Assembly: GCA_965372135.1 (NCBI GenBank)
Contig: CBDVBD010000141.1
Location: 1-8,668, forward strand
Length of the DNA: 8,668 bases
Direction: 5' to 3'
Source: CBDVBD01 sp965372135
GTDB lineage: Bacteria > Electryoneota > RPQS01 > CBDVBD01
Program-made: the position numbers and the translations under genes
Notes under the pieces: model-generated
Told to the model about the DNA's origin: nothing
Database searches by the model: none
What the model saw: only the letters and a program-made list of their open reading frames with translations
Shown: piece by piece, positions 1 through 6,670 of the stretch
How positions within the stretch are numbered: the first letter of the stretch is position 1
Layout: every line of letters starts with the position of its first letter

Positions 1-32
1 GGCGGTCGTGGGTTCAAATCCCATCACTCACC
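1..32 (+). tRNA. 3' end of a tRNA, probably tRNA-His (partial)
   Basis: Only the 3' part is in the window. The T arm is stem GTGGG (8-12), loop TTCAAAT (13-19) and CCCAT (20-24), closed by one G-T wobble. The 3' acceptor strand is CACTCAC (25-31) with discriminator C at 32. A C discriminator is characteristic of tRNA-His, where it pairs with G-1. The variable loop plus T arm (GGTC GTGGG TTC) also resembles the E. coli tRNA-His sequence as I recall it. The anticodon lies outside the window, so identity is inferred. No CCA is encoded: CTC follows the discriminator. Confidence 0.6.
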
Positions 33-40
33 CTCTCAAA

Positions 41-91
41 CCTCATGATTGCCTGCAGGATGAGGATTCGTGATTCATTACTATCCTGCAG
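41..91. repeat. Overlapping inverted repeats in the tRNA spacer
   Basis: Two mutually exclusive pairings can be read. CCTCAT (41-46) pairs with ATGAGG (60-65), and CTGCAGGAT (53-61) pairs perfectly over 9 bp with ATCCTGCAG (83-91). Neither is followed by a T run, so a simple terminator is unlikely. They may be remnants of a dispersed palindromic repeat or signals for processing the tRNA precursor. The pairing is seen directly; the role is unknown. Confidence 0.4.
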
Positions 92-100
92 CAGAATTTG

Positions 101-154
101 TCGGGTTTTCCGCCAGTGGGCGGACTTTCAGCTTCGTTACGCTTCGGAACCCGA
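101..154. repeat. Nested palindromic element (REP-like) between the two tRNAs
   Basis: An outer arm TCGGGTT (101-107) pairs with AACCCGA (148-154). Inside it sits a tight hairpin TCCGCC (109-114) / GGCGGA (119-124) with loop AGTG. The rest of the interior carries a direct repeat GCTTCG (131-136 and 141-146). The GC-rich nested structure stands out from its AT-richer surroundings and looks like a small dispersed repeat of the REP/MITE kind. Only one full copy is in the window, so its repetitive nature is inferred. Confidence 0.4.
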
Positions 155-168
155 TCTACAATAATTTT

Positions 169-243
169 GGCCCCATCGTCTAGTGGTTAGGACTCGAGGT
201 TTTCGACCTCGCAACAGGGGTTCGACTCCCCTTGGGGTCACCA
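169..243 (+). tRNA. tRNA-Glu (anticodon UUC)
   Basis: A complete cloverleaf can be folded. The acceptor GGCCCCA (169-175) pairs with TGGGGTC (233-239) with one G-T wobble. The anticodon stem CGAGG/CCTCG encloses loop TTTTCGA, whose central triplet is TTC, reading Glu codons. The T arm is AGGGG (216-220), TTCGACT (221-227), CCCCT (228-232). The discriminator is A240 and CCA is encoded at 241-243, unlike the upstream tRNA. It probably shares a transcript with that tRNA and is closed by the terminator immediately downstream. Confidence 0.95.
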
Positions 244-248
244 GATAG

Positions 249-285
249 AAAGGACTGTTATCATAAATATACAGTCCTTTTTTTT
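249..285 (+). terminator. Rho-independent terminator of the tRNA unit
   Basis: A perfect 10-bp stem AAAGGACTGT (249-258) / ACAGTCCTTT (271-280) with a 12-base loop runs into eight Ts (278-285). It starts 6 bases after the CCA of tRNA-Glu. Confidence 0.9.
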
Positions 286-528
286 ATCGAAACAGACTAT
301 GCCAAATCGCTAATGTTAACTTAATACACGACGGTGTATATTTGGATCACCCTGGATATTGACTGCGATATGAAACGATAAATCAGCACCAAATAGGGTA
401 TCAAATCATCTGTCGATGCAGAAATGACAAAAAAGTTCATTTTTTCGGCAACTTTTTTGGTGTTAAATGACTCTATATAAGTAGAGGTTGATTTGCATCA
501 TTCGATTCGACTCCCATCCTCAATGCCT
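286..528. other. Gene-free leader region with three small dyads
   Basis: No coding signal is apparent between the tRNA terminator and the promoter of the next gene. Three dyads are visible: ATACAC/GTGTAT (324-329/334-339, 4-base loop); CAAAAAAGTT/AACTTTTTTG (428-437/450-459, perfect 10 bp, 12-base loop); and CTCTA/TAGAG (471-475/482-486) flanking TATAAG. The second resembles an A/T-rich bidirectional terminator. The third could be an operator over an upstream promoter. Roles are inferred only. Confidence 0.4.
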
Positions 529-537
529 TGCTATAAT
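529..537 (+). promoter_or_regulatory. Extended -10 promoter for the outer-membrane protein gene
   Basis: TG-C-TATAAT matches the sigma-70 extended -10 consensus exactly (TG at 529-530, TATAAT at 532-537). No good -35 is seen at 17 bases, which is tolerated for extended -10 promoters. Transcription would start near 544, giving a leader of about 32 bases before the GTG at 576. Housekeeping promoters in Bacteroidetes proper differ, so this depends on the lineage. Confidence 0.5.
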
Positions 538-575
538 TTTTCCTGCCATTTTCAATCCAACGCTGGAGGGGTATT

Positions 576-2831
576 GTGAACAATACCAAACGATTTCGTG
601 CTTTTGATTGCATGTTGGTTTTCCTTGTGGTTGGAATTTTTGTTTTCACCACTATTGGGGTAGGGTCATCGGTTAGTTCCCAAAAGGTGCCTAATCGGGT
701 GCCAAAAGTGAACTCCGTAGTCAAAGTGGATGCGGTGTTAGATGAGCCGCTGTGGCAAGAAGCATTGGTGATGGAACTGAACTTTGAGGTGGGACCGGGT
801 GAAAATATCCCACCGCCTGTGAGGACGGAAGTGTTGCTTGCCTACGATGACACCCAGTTATTCGCGGCGTTTCGGGCTTATGATCCGGATCCGTCACAGA
901 TTCGCGCTCGAGTGTGTGACCGTGATAATCTCTGGAGCGACGACTGGGTGGCGCTGAATTTGGACACCTTTAATGATGAACGCCAGTCTTTCCTTTTTAT
1001 TTGCAATCCTTTAGGTGTGCAAGCTGATGATATAGAGGTCTTGGAAGGAGGTAGTGGCGGAGATTGGGATGCGATCTGGGATTCCGATGGGCGTATCACC
1101 AACCAAGGATTTATCGTGGAGATGGTGATTCCTTTTAGCTCACTACGTTTCCAACGCACGGAAGGGGATCAGATTTGGGGATTTGACGCCATTCGCAGTT
1201 ATCCTCGAAACATCCGGCATCATATTGGACTGTTCCCGCGTGATCGTAGTAATAATTGCTATCTGTGCCAAGCGGAGAAGTTGATTGGTTTTGCGGGGGT
1301 GATTCCGGGAAAAAACATTGAATTCGATCCCACGATTTCGGGTTTCTTCTCGCAGGAGCGGGAGTACGAAACCACCGGATCGTTTTTGGAAAGAGACAAG
1401 GAGTTTAATGCTGGGGTGACGGCACGGTGGGGGTTCACTCCTAATTTAATGTTGAGCGGGACAGCCAATCCGGATTTTTCGCAGGTGGAAGCGGACGCGG
1501 CACAATTGGATATTAATAAACAGTTCGCCATTTTTTATGGTGAGAAACGACCATTTTTCTTGGAAGGATCCAATTTATTCCATACCAGATTGCGGGTGGT
1601 TCATACTCGGACGGTGGCTGATCCGGAATGGGGAATTAAGCTGACCGGACAAGAAGGACCTCATGCGATAGGTTTTTTCTCCGCGCGGGATCATGTAACG
1701 AATATGTTATTCCCTTCCAGCGAAGGTTCGGATGATGTGTCATTGGATTCACTCACCACCAGCACGGTGTTGCGTTATCGCATGGATATCGCATCTTCCA
1801 CCAATGTTGGAGTCCTGTTCACCGATCGTGAAGGAAAGGATTATTATAACCGATTGGGAGGTTTTGACGGTAACCTGAGATTTACACAGCGGGATAGGGT
1901 ACAATTTCAGTTCTTAGGCTCTCGCACCAAATATCCGTATGCAATCGCAGAAGAATTCGACCAACCTACGGATACTTTCGATGGAATCGCCTTTGATGTT
2001 ATTTACAATCACAGCACCAGGGGGCTGGATTGGTATGGAGTTTACCGGCAAGCGGAACCAAAATTCCGTGCGGATATGGGATTTATGCCGCAAGTCAATT
2101 TTCGATTTTCAGAAGGGGGTTGGGGATACACCTGGCATCGCGATCCCGGGTCGTGGTGGCATATGTTGAATGTGGGTAACGCGGTGGATCATGAGGAGGA
2201 TTTCGACGGACCTTTGATCCAGGAACAGGTGAAATTTTGGTTTAATTATGAAGGTCCGATCCAAACACGTTACAATTTAGAAGGCGGGATCGGGAGCATG
2301 ATGTATGAAGGAGAAGAATTCGAGAGTATTTGGATGTGGACGGACGGTTCGATTACTCCATCGAAGTCATTATCTTTCTGGATTGGGTCTGAAATTTCCA
2401 AAACCATCGACTACGATAACACCCGGGAAGGTCATGTGTTCTCGATAATCCCTGAAGTCGAGTACAAGCTTGGTCGTCATTTGACCACATCGTATAATCA
2501 TACTTATGAACAAATGCGAGTGGAGGGTGGTTTGTTATACACGGCCAATGTGGGTGAATTGCGATTTGTTTATCAGTTCACTAAACGGGCATTCTTACGA
2601 ACAATCACCCAATATGTGAATTACCGGCGCGATATCTATCTTTACGAAGATGACGATGTGGATGCCGAAGAACAGAGTTTATTCAATCAGGTGTTGTTTT
2701 CGTACAAAATAAATCCGCAAACGGTGCTCTTCCTGGGCTATACCGATGATTATTTCAGCGATCGAGAGATACGGATCACCCAGACCAACAGAACTATTTT
2801 TGCCAAGATCGGGTATGCGTGGGTGCTCTAA
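576..2831 (+). CDS. Outer-membrane protein: CBM9-like domain plus DUF5916-type beta-barrel
   Basis: This is a 751-residue exported protein. The GTG start is supported by GGAGGGG (565-571) four bases upstream and by a basic N-region followed by a hydrophobic stretch (about residues 13-30), a signal peptide. Residues about 46-225 resemble the family 9 carbohydrate-binding fold found in front of DUF5916 proteins (VDAVLDEPLW near 51-60, then DDWVALNLDTF). The region near 288-335 carries the hallmark of the DUF5916 barrel family (NPDFSQVEADAAQLD, then GEKRPFFLEG). The remainder alternates polar and aromatic residues as expected of a transmembrane barrel and ends YAWVL, a hydrophobic C-terminus like a BAM signal. 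Family members are common in FCB-group bacteria; their substrate is generally unknown, so binding or passage of a glycan or other ligand is only inferred. It has its own promoter and terminator, so it is probably monocistronic. Confidence 0.9.
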   Translation: MNNTKRFRAFDCMLVFLVVGIFVFTTIGVGSSVSSQKVPNRVPKVNSVVKVDAVLDEPLWQEALVMELNFEVGPGENIPPPVRTEVLLAYDDTQLFAAFRAYDPDPSQIRARVCDRDNLWSDDWVALNLDTFNDERQSFLFICNPLGVQADDIEVLEGGSGGDWDAIWDSDGRITNQGFIVEMVIPFSSLRFQRTEGDQIWGFDAIRSYPRNIRHHIGLFPRDRSNNCYLCQAEKLIGFAGVIPGKNIEFDPTISGFFSQEREYETTGSFLERDKEFNAGVTARWGFTPNLMLSGTANPDFSQVEADAAQLDINKQFAIFYGEKRPFFLEGSNLFHTRLRVVHTRTVADPEWGIKLTGQEGPHAIGFFSARDHVTNMLFPSSEGSDDVSLDSLTTSTVLRYRMDIASSTNVGVLFTDREGKDYYNRLGGFDGNLRFTQRDRVQFQFLGSRTKYPYAIAEEFDQPTDTFDGIAFDVIYNHSTRGLDWYGVYRQAEPKFRADMGFMPQVNFRFSEGGWGYTWHRDPGSWWHMLNVGNAVDHEEDFDGPLIQEQVKFWFNYEGPIQTRYNLEGGIGSMMYEGEEFESIWMWTDGSITPSKSLSFWIGSEISKTIDYDNTREGHVFSIIPEVEYKLGRHLTTSYNHTYEQMRVEGGLLYTANVGELRFVYQFTKRAFLRTITQYVNYRRDIYLYEDDDVDAEEQSLFNQVLFSYKINPQTVLFLGYTDDYFSDREIRITQTNRTIFAKIGYAWVL

Positions 2832-2881
2832 TGTAATAAAGTTCTTACCACTTTGTGGACGAGAGTGAGTCGATAAATAAG

Positions 2882-2924
2882 AAGCAATCAGAAGCTATTG
2901 GAAGTTTCTGGTTGCTTTTTTTTT
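2882..2924 (+). terminator. Rho-independent terminator after the outer-membrane protein gene
   Basis: A 14-bp stem (2882-2895 with 2904-2917; two G-T wobbles) with an 8-base loop TATTGGAA runs into nine Ts (2916-2924). It separates the barrel gene from the downstream selenoprotein gene, which must therefore have its own promoter. I could not identify a convincing -35/-10 pair in 2925-3012. Confidence 0.92.
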
Positions 2925-3012
2925 ATTTTATATGTACATTCCATTGTAACTAAGGAGCTTTCAAAGAAGTTACTGTCCAATTCATTGATCTTCGTTTACT
3001 TTGACTCTGAGC

Positions 3013-3020
3013 AGGAGGTG
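3013..3020 (+). promoter_or_regulatory. Shine-Dalgarno that fixes the selenoprotein start
   Basis: AGGAGGTG lies 3 bases before the ATG at 3024. It decides in favour of that start over the in-frame upstream ATG at 2898, which lies in the loop of the preceding terminator and would add 42 residues ahead of the signal peptide. Confidence 0.85.
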
Positions 3021-3023
3021 GAC

Positions 3024-5039
3024 ATGTTTAGATTTGGTTGGATTATCATATTGTGTTATGGGATTTATGGAGTGTTGATTCCCAACATTGGAGCAGCACT
3101 TAATTTAACGGATGTTGGGGTGCACGATCCTACCACGTTTGTGCACTTCCTCGATGCGGAGCCTTGGGGCACAAACTATATGTTAGCCTGCGGTGCTGGG
3201 GGATTATGGGTCTATGACATCTCGCAGGGGGATGTACCGATAATGGCAAGTCATTTGGGGGTACAAGGGCAGCAATTTTATAATACATGGGCTACCGGGA
3301 ATATTGGTATCGCTACCAGGAGGCATAATGGTGCAGCAATCCTCAACCTCAACAATCCTTCTAATCCTACCGTAAATTATAATTACGAACCTCAGAATCG
3401 GAGTATCGAGGATGGGCTGCTGCAGGACGGATGGTGGTGGATGACGGCTCATAATGAGGGTTTGGTAGCGATGGAGCATGGTAACTATTCCAACACGGTA
3501 CAATTTTTGGAAAGTGAGTTAAATGATGCGTGGGGGTTAGTGTATCATCCGGATGGGATGCTGTTTGTGGCGAATGGTGCTGGCGGAGTGGCAGGAGTAC
3601 AGATAACCAATGCACCATCAGCGAACCTTATTTGGCAGGAAACTACGACCGGTTCGGCGATCGATGTGAAATGGGAGGGGAATCGATTGGTGGTGGCAGT
3701 GGGTGACGCAGGTTTTGATGTTTTCGATATTTCTAATGTGTCCCAGCCGCAGTTTTTGAACAATGTCAACACCCCGAATTTTTGCAATCATGTCTCCATC
3801 AGCCAGGGGAAAGTAGCAGTGGCTGATTGGGAACAGTTGTTGGTGTATGATGTGGAGACTGGTGAATTAGTGGGGTCGAAATATACACCGGGACGTATGA
3901 TGGGGGTCTATATGACTGGGGATGAAGTCTTTGCCTCCGATTGGTCCGCCTTCCGGCATTACCGTTATGGGTACATTCCCGATGCTGATATCGAAGTGGA
4001 ACCGCGGCAGATTATCTTATCATTTGTGCCTCAAAATCAGTCATTCGATACGACTTTGGTGGTGTCGAATGTGGGACACAGCATTTTGAACGTTAATTCT
4101 GTGCAGAGTTCTTCCTCGGCGTTTTCAGTACAGCCGCAATCGTTTAGTGTGTCGCCTGAAGATAGTGCCTTGGTTACACTTACTTATATTCACAATTCCA
4201 GTCTACCCGGAAATGCCACCCTTCGTTTTTGGAGCAATGATCCTGATGAACCGAGAACGGATTGCCGTGCGATCGGTCACGGTGGGGCAGTAAGCATCGG
4301 CGATCCAGCACCGAATTTCACAACTCCTTTGTTATATGGGGGAAATTTTACATTGAGTGACCATTTAGGGGACGTGGTACTTATGGTATTCTGGGCAACC
4401 TGGTGACCGGTGTGCGGACCGCAGTTAGCGGGTATGGAAACCGCAATATGGCAGGTGTATCAGAACGAAGACTTTGTTTTGATTGGAATAAATCGAGCGG
4501 AAAATCAAAATTTGGTGCAGACGTTTGTTGAGAATTTGGGATTGACCTTCCCGATAGGTTTGGGAGACATGAGTCTTTACAATTTGTACGAATTAGAGGG
4601 TGGTATGTCACCATTCCCCAGGGATTTTATTGTGGATCAACAGGGTGTTATCCAGTATGCCCAAACCGAATATGATCCACAAGCAATGACGGATTTGATC
4701 GAAACACTTTTGGGTGTTACAGATATTCCGGACAATTTGATAAAGGATGTGTTAATGCCGTTGCAGCCGCATTTACATCCACCCTATCCCAATCCGTTTA
4801 ACAGCGAAGTGAAGATATCATTTTGGGTGCCGACAAGGACTAAAGTCTCGCTGGGGATTTATGATGTGTTGGGCAGGCAGGTGAAATCATTGATTACTGC
4901 TGAGTCTCAAAATGGTTATCATCAGATTCATTGGGATGGGACTGGATCAAACGATATACAGGTGTCATCCGGAACGTATTTTGTAAAGTTTTGGGGAAAT
5001 GGATTCGAACAAACACAGCAGGTGGTGGTATTGAAATAG
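3024..5039 (+). CDS. Secreted selenoprotein: propeller-like / Ig-like / TlpA-type redoxin (U-x-x-C) / T9SS sorting domain, with in-frame TGA
   Basis: Read through one TGA (4404-4406), this frame encodes 671 residues. Residues 1-25 are a signal peptide. About 26-315 hold LVIVD-like propeller repeats (LWVYDIS, FDVFDIS, LLVYDVE). About 320-420 form an Ig-like ASH/choice-of-anchor domain (DTTLVVSNVG, FWSNDPDEP). From 425 (IGDPAPNF) to about 565 is a TlpA/AhpC-type redoxin with FWATW-[TGA]-PVC, the TGA being residue 461, Cys464 the second catalytic position and Pro532 the likely cis-proline. YPNPFN begins at 588 and starts an 80-residue type IX sorting domain ending VVVLK. Thus TGA replaces the first cysteine of CxxC, as in known thioredoxin-like selenoproteins. 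Protein similarity continues without a gap or frame change, which favours selenocysteine over a decayed gene. The alternatives are a recent nonsense mutation (TGC/TGT to TGA) or a sequencing error. The predicted role, inferred, is thiol/disulfide or peroxide chemistry at the cell surface or outside the cell. Confidence 0.85.
4404..4406 (+). other. In-frame UGA, probable selenocysteine codon (Sec461)
   Basis: The codon order is TGG TGA CCG GTG TGC, giving W-U-P-V-C. Position 461 aligns with the nucleophilic N-terminal cysteine of the thioredoxin-fold active site, as the preceding FWATW shows. It is the only stop in the frame between 3024 and 5037. A GTG lies four bases downstream (4410), but no Shine-Dalgarno precedes it, and restarting there would leave half a redoxin fold without a signal peptide. 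Confidence 0.82.
4407..4433 (+). promoter_or_regulatory. Candidate bacterial SECIS hairpin
   Basis: Twelve bases after the TGA, CCGC (4419-4422) pairs with GCGG (4428-4431) around the loop AGTTA (4423-4427). An alternative register adds A4418-T4433 and two C-G pairs with G4430 bulged. The G at the second loop position and the distance of about 16-17 bases from UGA to loop fit the general rule for SelB-bound bacterial SECIS elements (a short stem-loop just downstream, with a guanine among the first loop bases). The stem is short, and a competing CGGT/ACCG pairing (4408-4411/4418-4421) exists, so support is moderate. Confidence 0.5.
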
Positions 5040-5088
5040 TTAGAAAAGAATACCACTTTAAAAAAAATGGAGTATTAGGAAAACTGTA

Positions 5089-5096
5089 AAGGAGGG
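5089..5096 (+). promoter_or_regulatory. Strong Shine-Dalgarno of the propeller gene
   Basis: AAGGAGGG ends 4 bases before the ATG at 5101. With only 61 bases from the preceding stop and no terminator hairpin in between, translation from a shared transcript with the selenoprotein gene is plausible. Confidence 0.75.
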
Positions 5097-5100
5097 TACA

Positions 5101-6327
5101 ATGACTCTGAAAAAGCGATTAATATTAGTCTTTGGAATTTCTTGTTGCTTGTTTTCTATAAGCATCGCAAATCAGGTTCAAGAAAATCAAACAGAGGACA
5201 ATGAAACTCCCAAATGGGTCAGGAACTTTGGTGGTGATAATTGGGATGACAGTAAGGATGTGGTTGAAAGTCCTGATGGCGGCTTCGTGTCCGTCGGTAC
5301 TACCCATTCTAATAGACCAAGACGGAATAACATATATTTGGTTAAGACGGATGATACCGGAAAGCTTGAATGGCAGGTAATATTAAGAGGTAAAGGACGT
5401 GATTTCGGCTATGGAATCACCAACTCCGGGGATGGAGGATATATAATTACAGGAATGTCGTATTCATATTCACCAGATGGAAGTGCTTGTAACTATATGC
5501 TAAAAGTAGATGGATCCGGTAATGAGGTCTGGTATAAAACCGTGAATAACTATCATGGTCAGGGTCAATGCATTCGTAGAACTACTGATGGAGGATATAT
5601 TATCTCAGGGAATAACATGCCATATCCAGCAGTGGATATCAGTTATGCCTTCCTAATTAAAACTGACTCAGACGGTCAGTTCAAATGGTACAAGGAATAT
5701 AGTGATGTTATTCAAGGAAGCACTTCCGGCAAATGTGTTCGTCAAACCAAGGATGGGGGGTATATAATTGCGGGTACCAATTCGGAATGCGATGGGCTTC
5801 TGAAGGCATATGTAATTAAAACCGATGCACAAGGAGAAACAGAATGGGCGAAAACATTTCACGAATGCAATGTCCCAAAAGGATATGGGATAGTTGAATC
5901 AAGTAACGGTGGATTCCTTGCGCTGGCTTACACTGACTGTGGAAAAAACACTAAAGGTAAAATAATGTTATTAAAAATAAATGAATCCGGTGAGGAGATA
6001 TGGAGGCGCTTTATTAGCATCGATTATTGTACTGTTTTGGGTAAATGTATTGAAAACACGATCGATGGCGGGTACATCATTGCCGGTACTGTGTCCTGTC
6101 CTAATTTCGGGAGTCGTTCTCCACATAATGTCCTTCTCTTGAAAACTAATAACGACGGAATTGAGGAATGGCACAGAATATTTGGAGGAGATGGCAGAGA
6201 TACAGCTGCAGCAGTTCGCCAGACCTCCGATGGTGGTTTTATCATATCAGGACAAAGCAGTTCCAATATTAGAAAAAACACGGATGCTTATCTCATAAAA
6301 ACAGATGCAAATGGCAATATAAAATGA
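5101..6327 (+). CDS. Exported seven-repeat beta-propeller protein, cysteine-rich
   Basis: This is a 408-residue protein with a signal peptide (KKR, hydrophobic core, likely cut after SIA at 22-24; the CC at 15-16 is a poor lipobox). The mature part has seven copies of a unit of roughly 50 residues, each with a 'DGGYIIxG' strand (SPDGGF, SGDGGY, TTDGGY, TKDGGY, SSNGGF, TIDGGY, TSDGGF) and a 'YLIKTDxxGxxxW' strand. The seventh lacks its final W-containing strand, but the first residues after the signal (PKWVRNFGG) supply one, so the ring closes by 'velcro' and the protein appears complete. Nine cysteines lie in the mature part, three at the same repeat position (QCIRR, KCVRQ, KCIEN). No sorting domain follows. 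The gene looks more AT-rich, with more ATA codons, than its neighbours. Function is unknown; a ligand-binding scaffold or a substrate of the neighbouring redox protein is conjecture. Confidence 0.88.
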   Translation: MTLKKRLILVFGISCCLFSISIANQVQENQTEDNETPKWVRNFGGDNWDDSKDVVESPDGGFVSVGTTHSNRPRRNNIYLVKTDDTGKLEWQVILRGKGRDFGYGITNSGDGGYIITGMSYSYSPDGSACNYMLKVDGSGNEVWYKTVNNYHGQGQCIRRTTDGGYIISGNNMPYPAVDISYAFLIKTDSDGQFKWYKEYSDVIQGSTSGKCVRQTKDGGYIIAGTNSECDGLLKAYVIKTDAQGETEWAKTFHECNVPKGYGIVESSNGGFLALAYTDCGKNTKGKIMLLKINESGEEIWRRFISIDYCTVLGKCIENTIDGGYIIAGTVSCPNFGSRSPHNVLLLKTNNDGIEEWHRIFGGDGRDTAAAVRQTSDGGFIISGQSSSNIRKNTDAYLIKTDANGNIK

Positions 6328-6440
6328 TAGTTGGTATGTGATTGCATACTCTGGGTATCATCCTAAGGATCGGAATTGTCAAGTGAAGGATCGAGATTCG
6401 CTGACATCCAAATGCACAAGATGAATCCTCCATATCTCCA

Positions 6441-6476
6441 CCACTAAAATAGAGAAAGGGATATTCCGGTATCCTT
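6441..6476 (-). terminator. Possible terminator of the CstA-family gene
   Basis: On the minus strand a 7-bp stem (6476-6470 with 6463-6457, one G-T pair) with a 6-base loop is followed by a T-rich tract TTTCTCTATTTT. It lies about 195 bases past the stop codon and its T run is interrupted, so it is a weak candidate. Confidence 0.3.
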
Positions 6477-6516
6477 CGTTCGCAGGTTAGAGCACCCGGG
6501 GTCGCACAGTCACCTT

Positions 6517-6534
6517 ATCCCGAATCGTCGGGAT
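6517..6534. repeat. Short palindromic hairpin ATCCCGA-ATCG-TCGGGAT
   Basis: A perfect 7-bp stem with a 4-base loop and no T run on either side, so not a typical terminator. Its TCGGG/CCCGA core is shared with the outer arm of the element at 101-154, which hints at a common family of dispersed palindromes. Confidence 0.4.
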
Positions 6535-6670
6535 GCATAGAAGATTGGTACAACTACAAAGAACATTTAACCCAACTATCGGGAACTTCCTCTTTTCATA
6601 GAAGAAATGACATATAATATCAACCTGGTTATTCAACTAACCTGTTTTCCTATATATCGTCTTGATATTT

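Larger units (their letters stand above)
6328..6670. other. Gene-free convergent intergenic region with hairpins
   Basis: This 343-base gap lies between convergent genes and shows no ORF with coding character; the longest ATG-initiated frames noticed are about a dozen codons. It contains a 7-bp hairpin at 6457-6476, a palindrome ATCCCGA/TCGGGAT (6517-6534) and a later partial copy TATCGGGAA near 6579. The sequence reads as non-coding spacer. Confidence 0.6.

Noticed and set aside
1..32. Leading tRNA fragment as tRNA-Sec
   Set aside because: The acceptor and T-arm lengths are those of a canonical tRNA and the discriminator is C; tRNA-Sec has an extended acceptor/T helix and normally a G discriminator.
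1939..2169. Plus-strand 76-residue ORF inside the barrel gene
   Set aside because: It overlaps a well-supported coding frame and shows no family features; it is a shadow frame.
2898..3023. In-frame upstream ATG at 2898 as start of the selenoprotein gene
   Set aside because: It lies in the loop of the preceding terminator, has no ribosome-binding site and would place 42 residues before an evident signal peptide; ATG 3024 has AGGAGGTG 3 bases upstream.
4410..5039. Separate 209-residue gene starting at GTG 4410
   Set aside because: No Shine-Dalgarno, no signal peptide despite a secretion domain, and it would begin inside the redoxin active site; it is the second half of the interrupted frame.
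6325..6330. TGA at the end of the propeller gene as a second selenocysteine codon
   Set aside because: The next codon is TAG, no redox motif surrounds it, and the repeat ring is already complete; it is an ordinary stop.
6613..6618. TATAAT at 6613-6618 as a plus-strand promoter
   Set aside because: No -35 element and it would point into the 3' end of the opposite-strand transporter gene; likely chance in AT-rich spacer.
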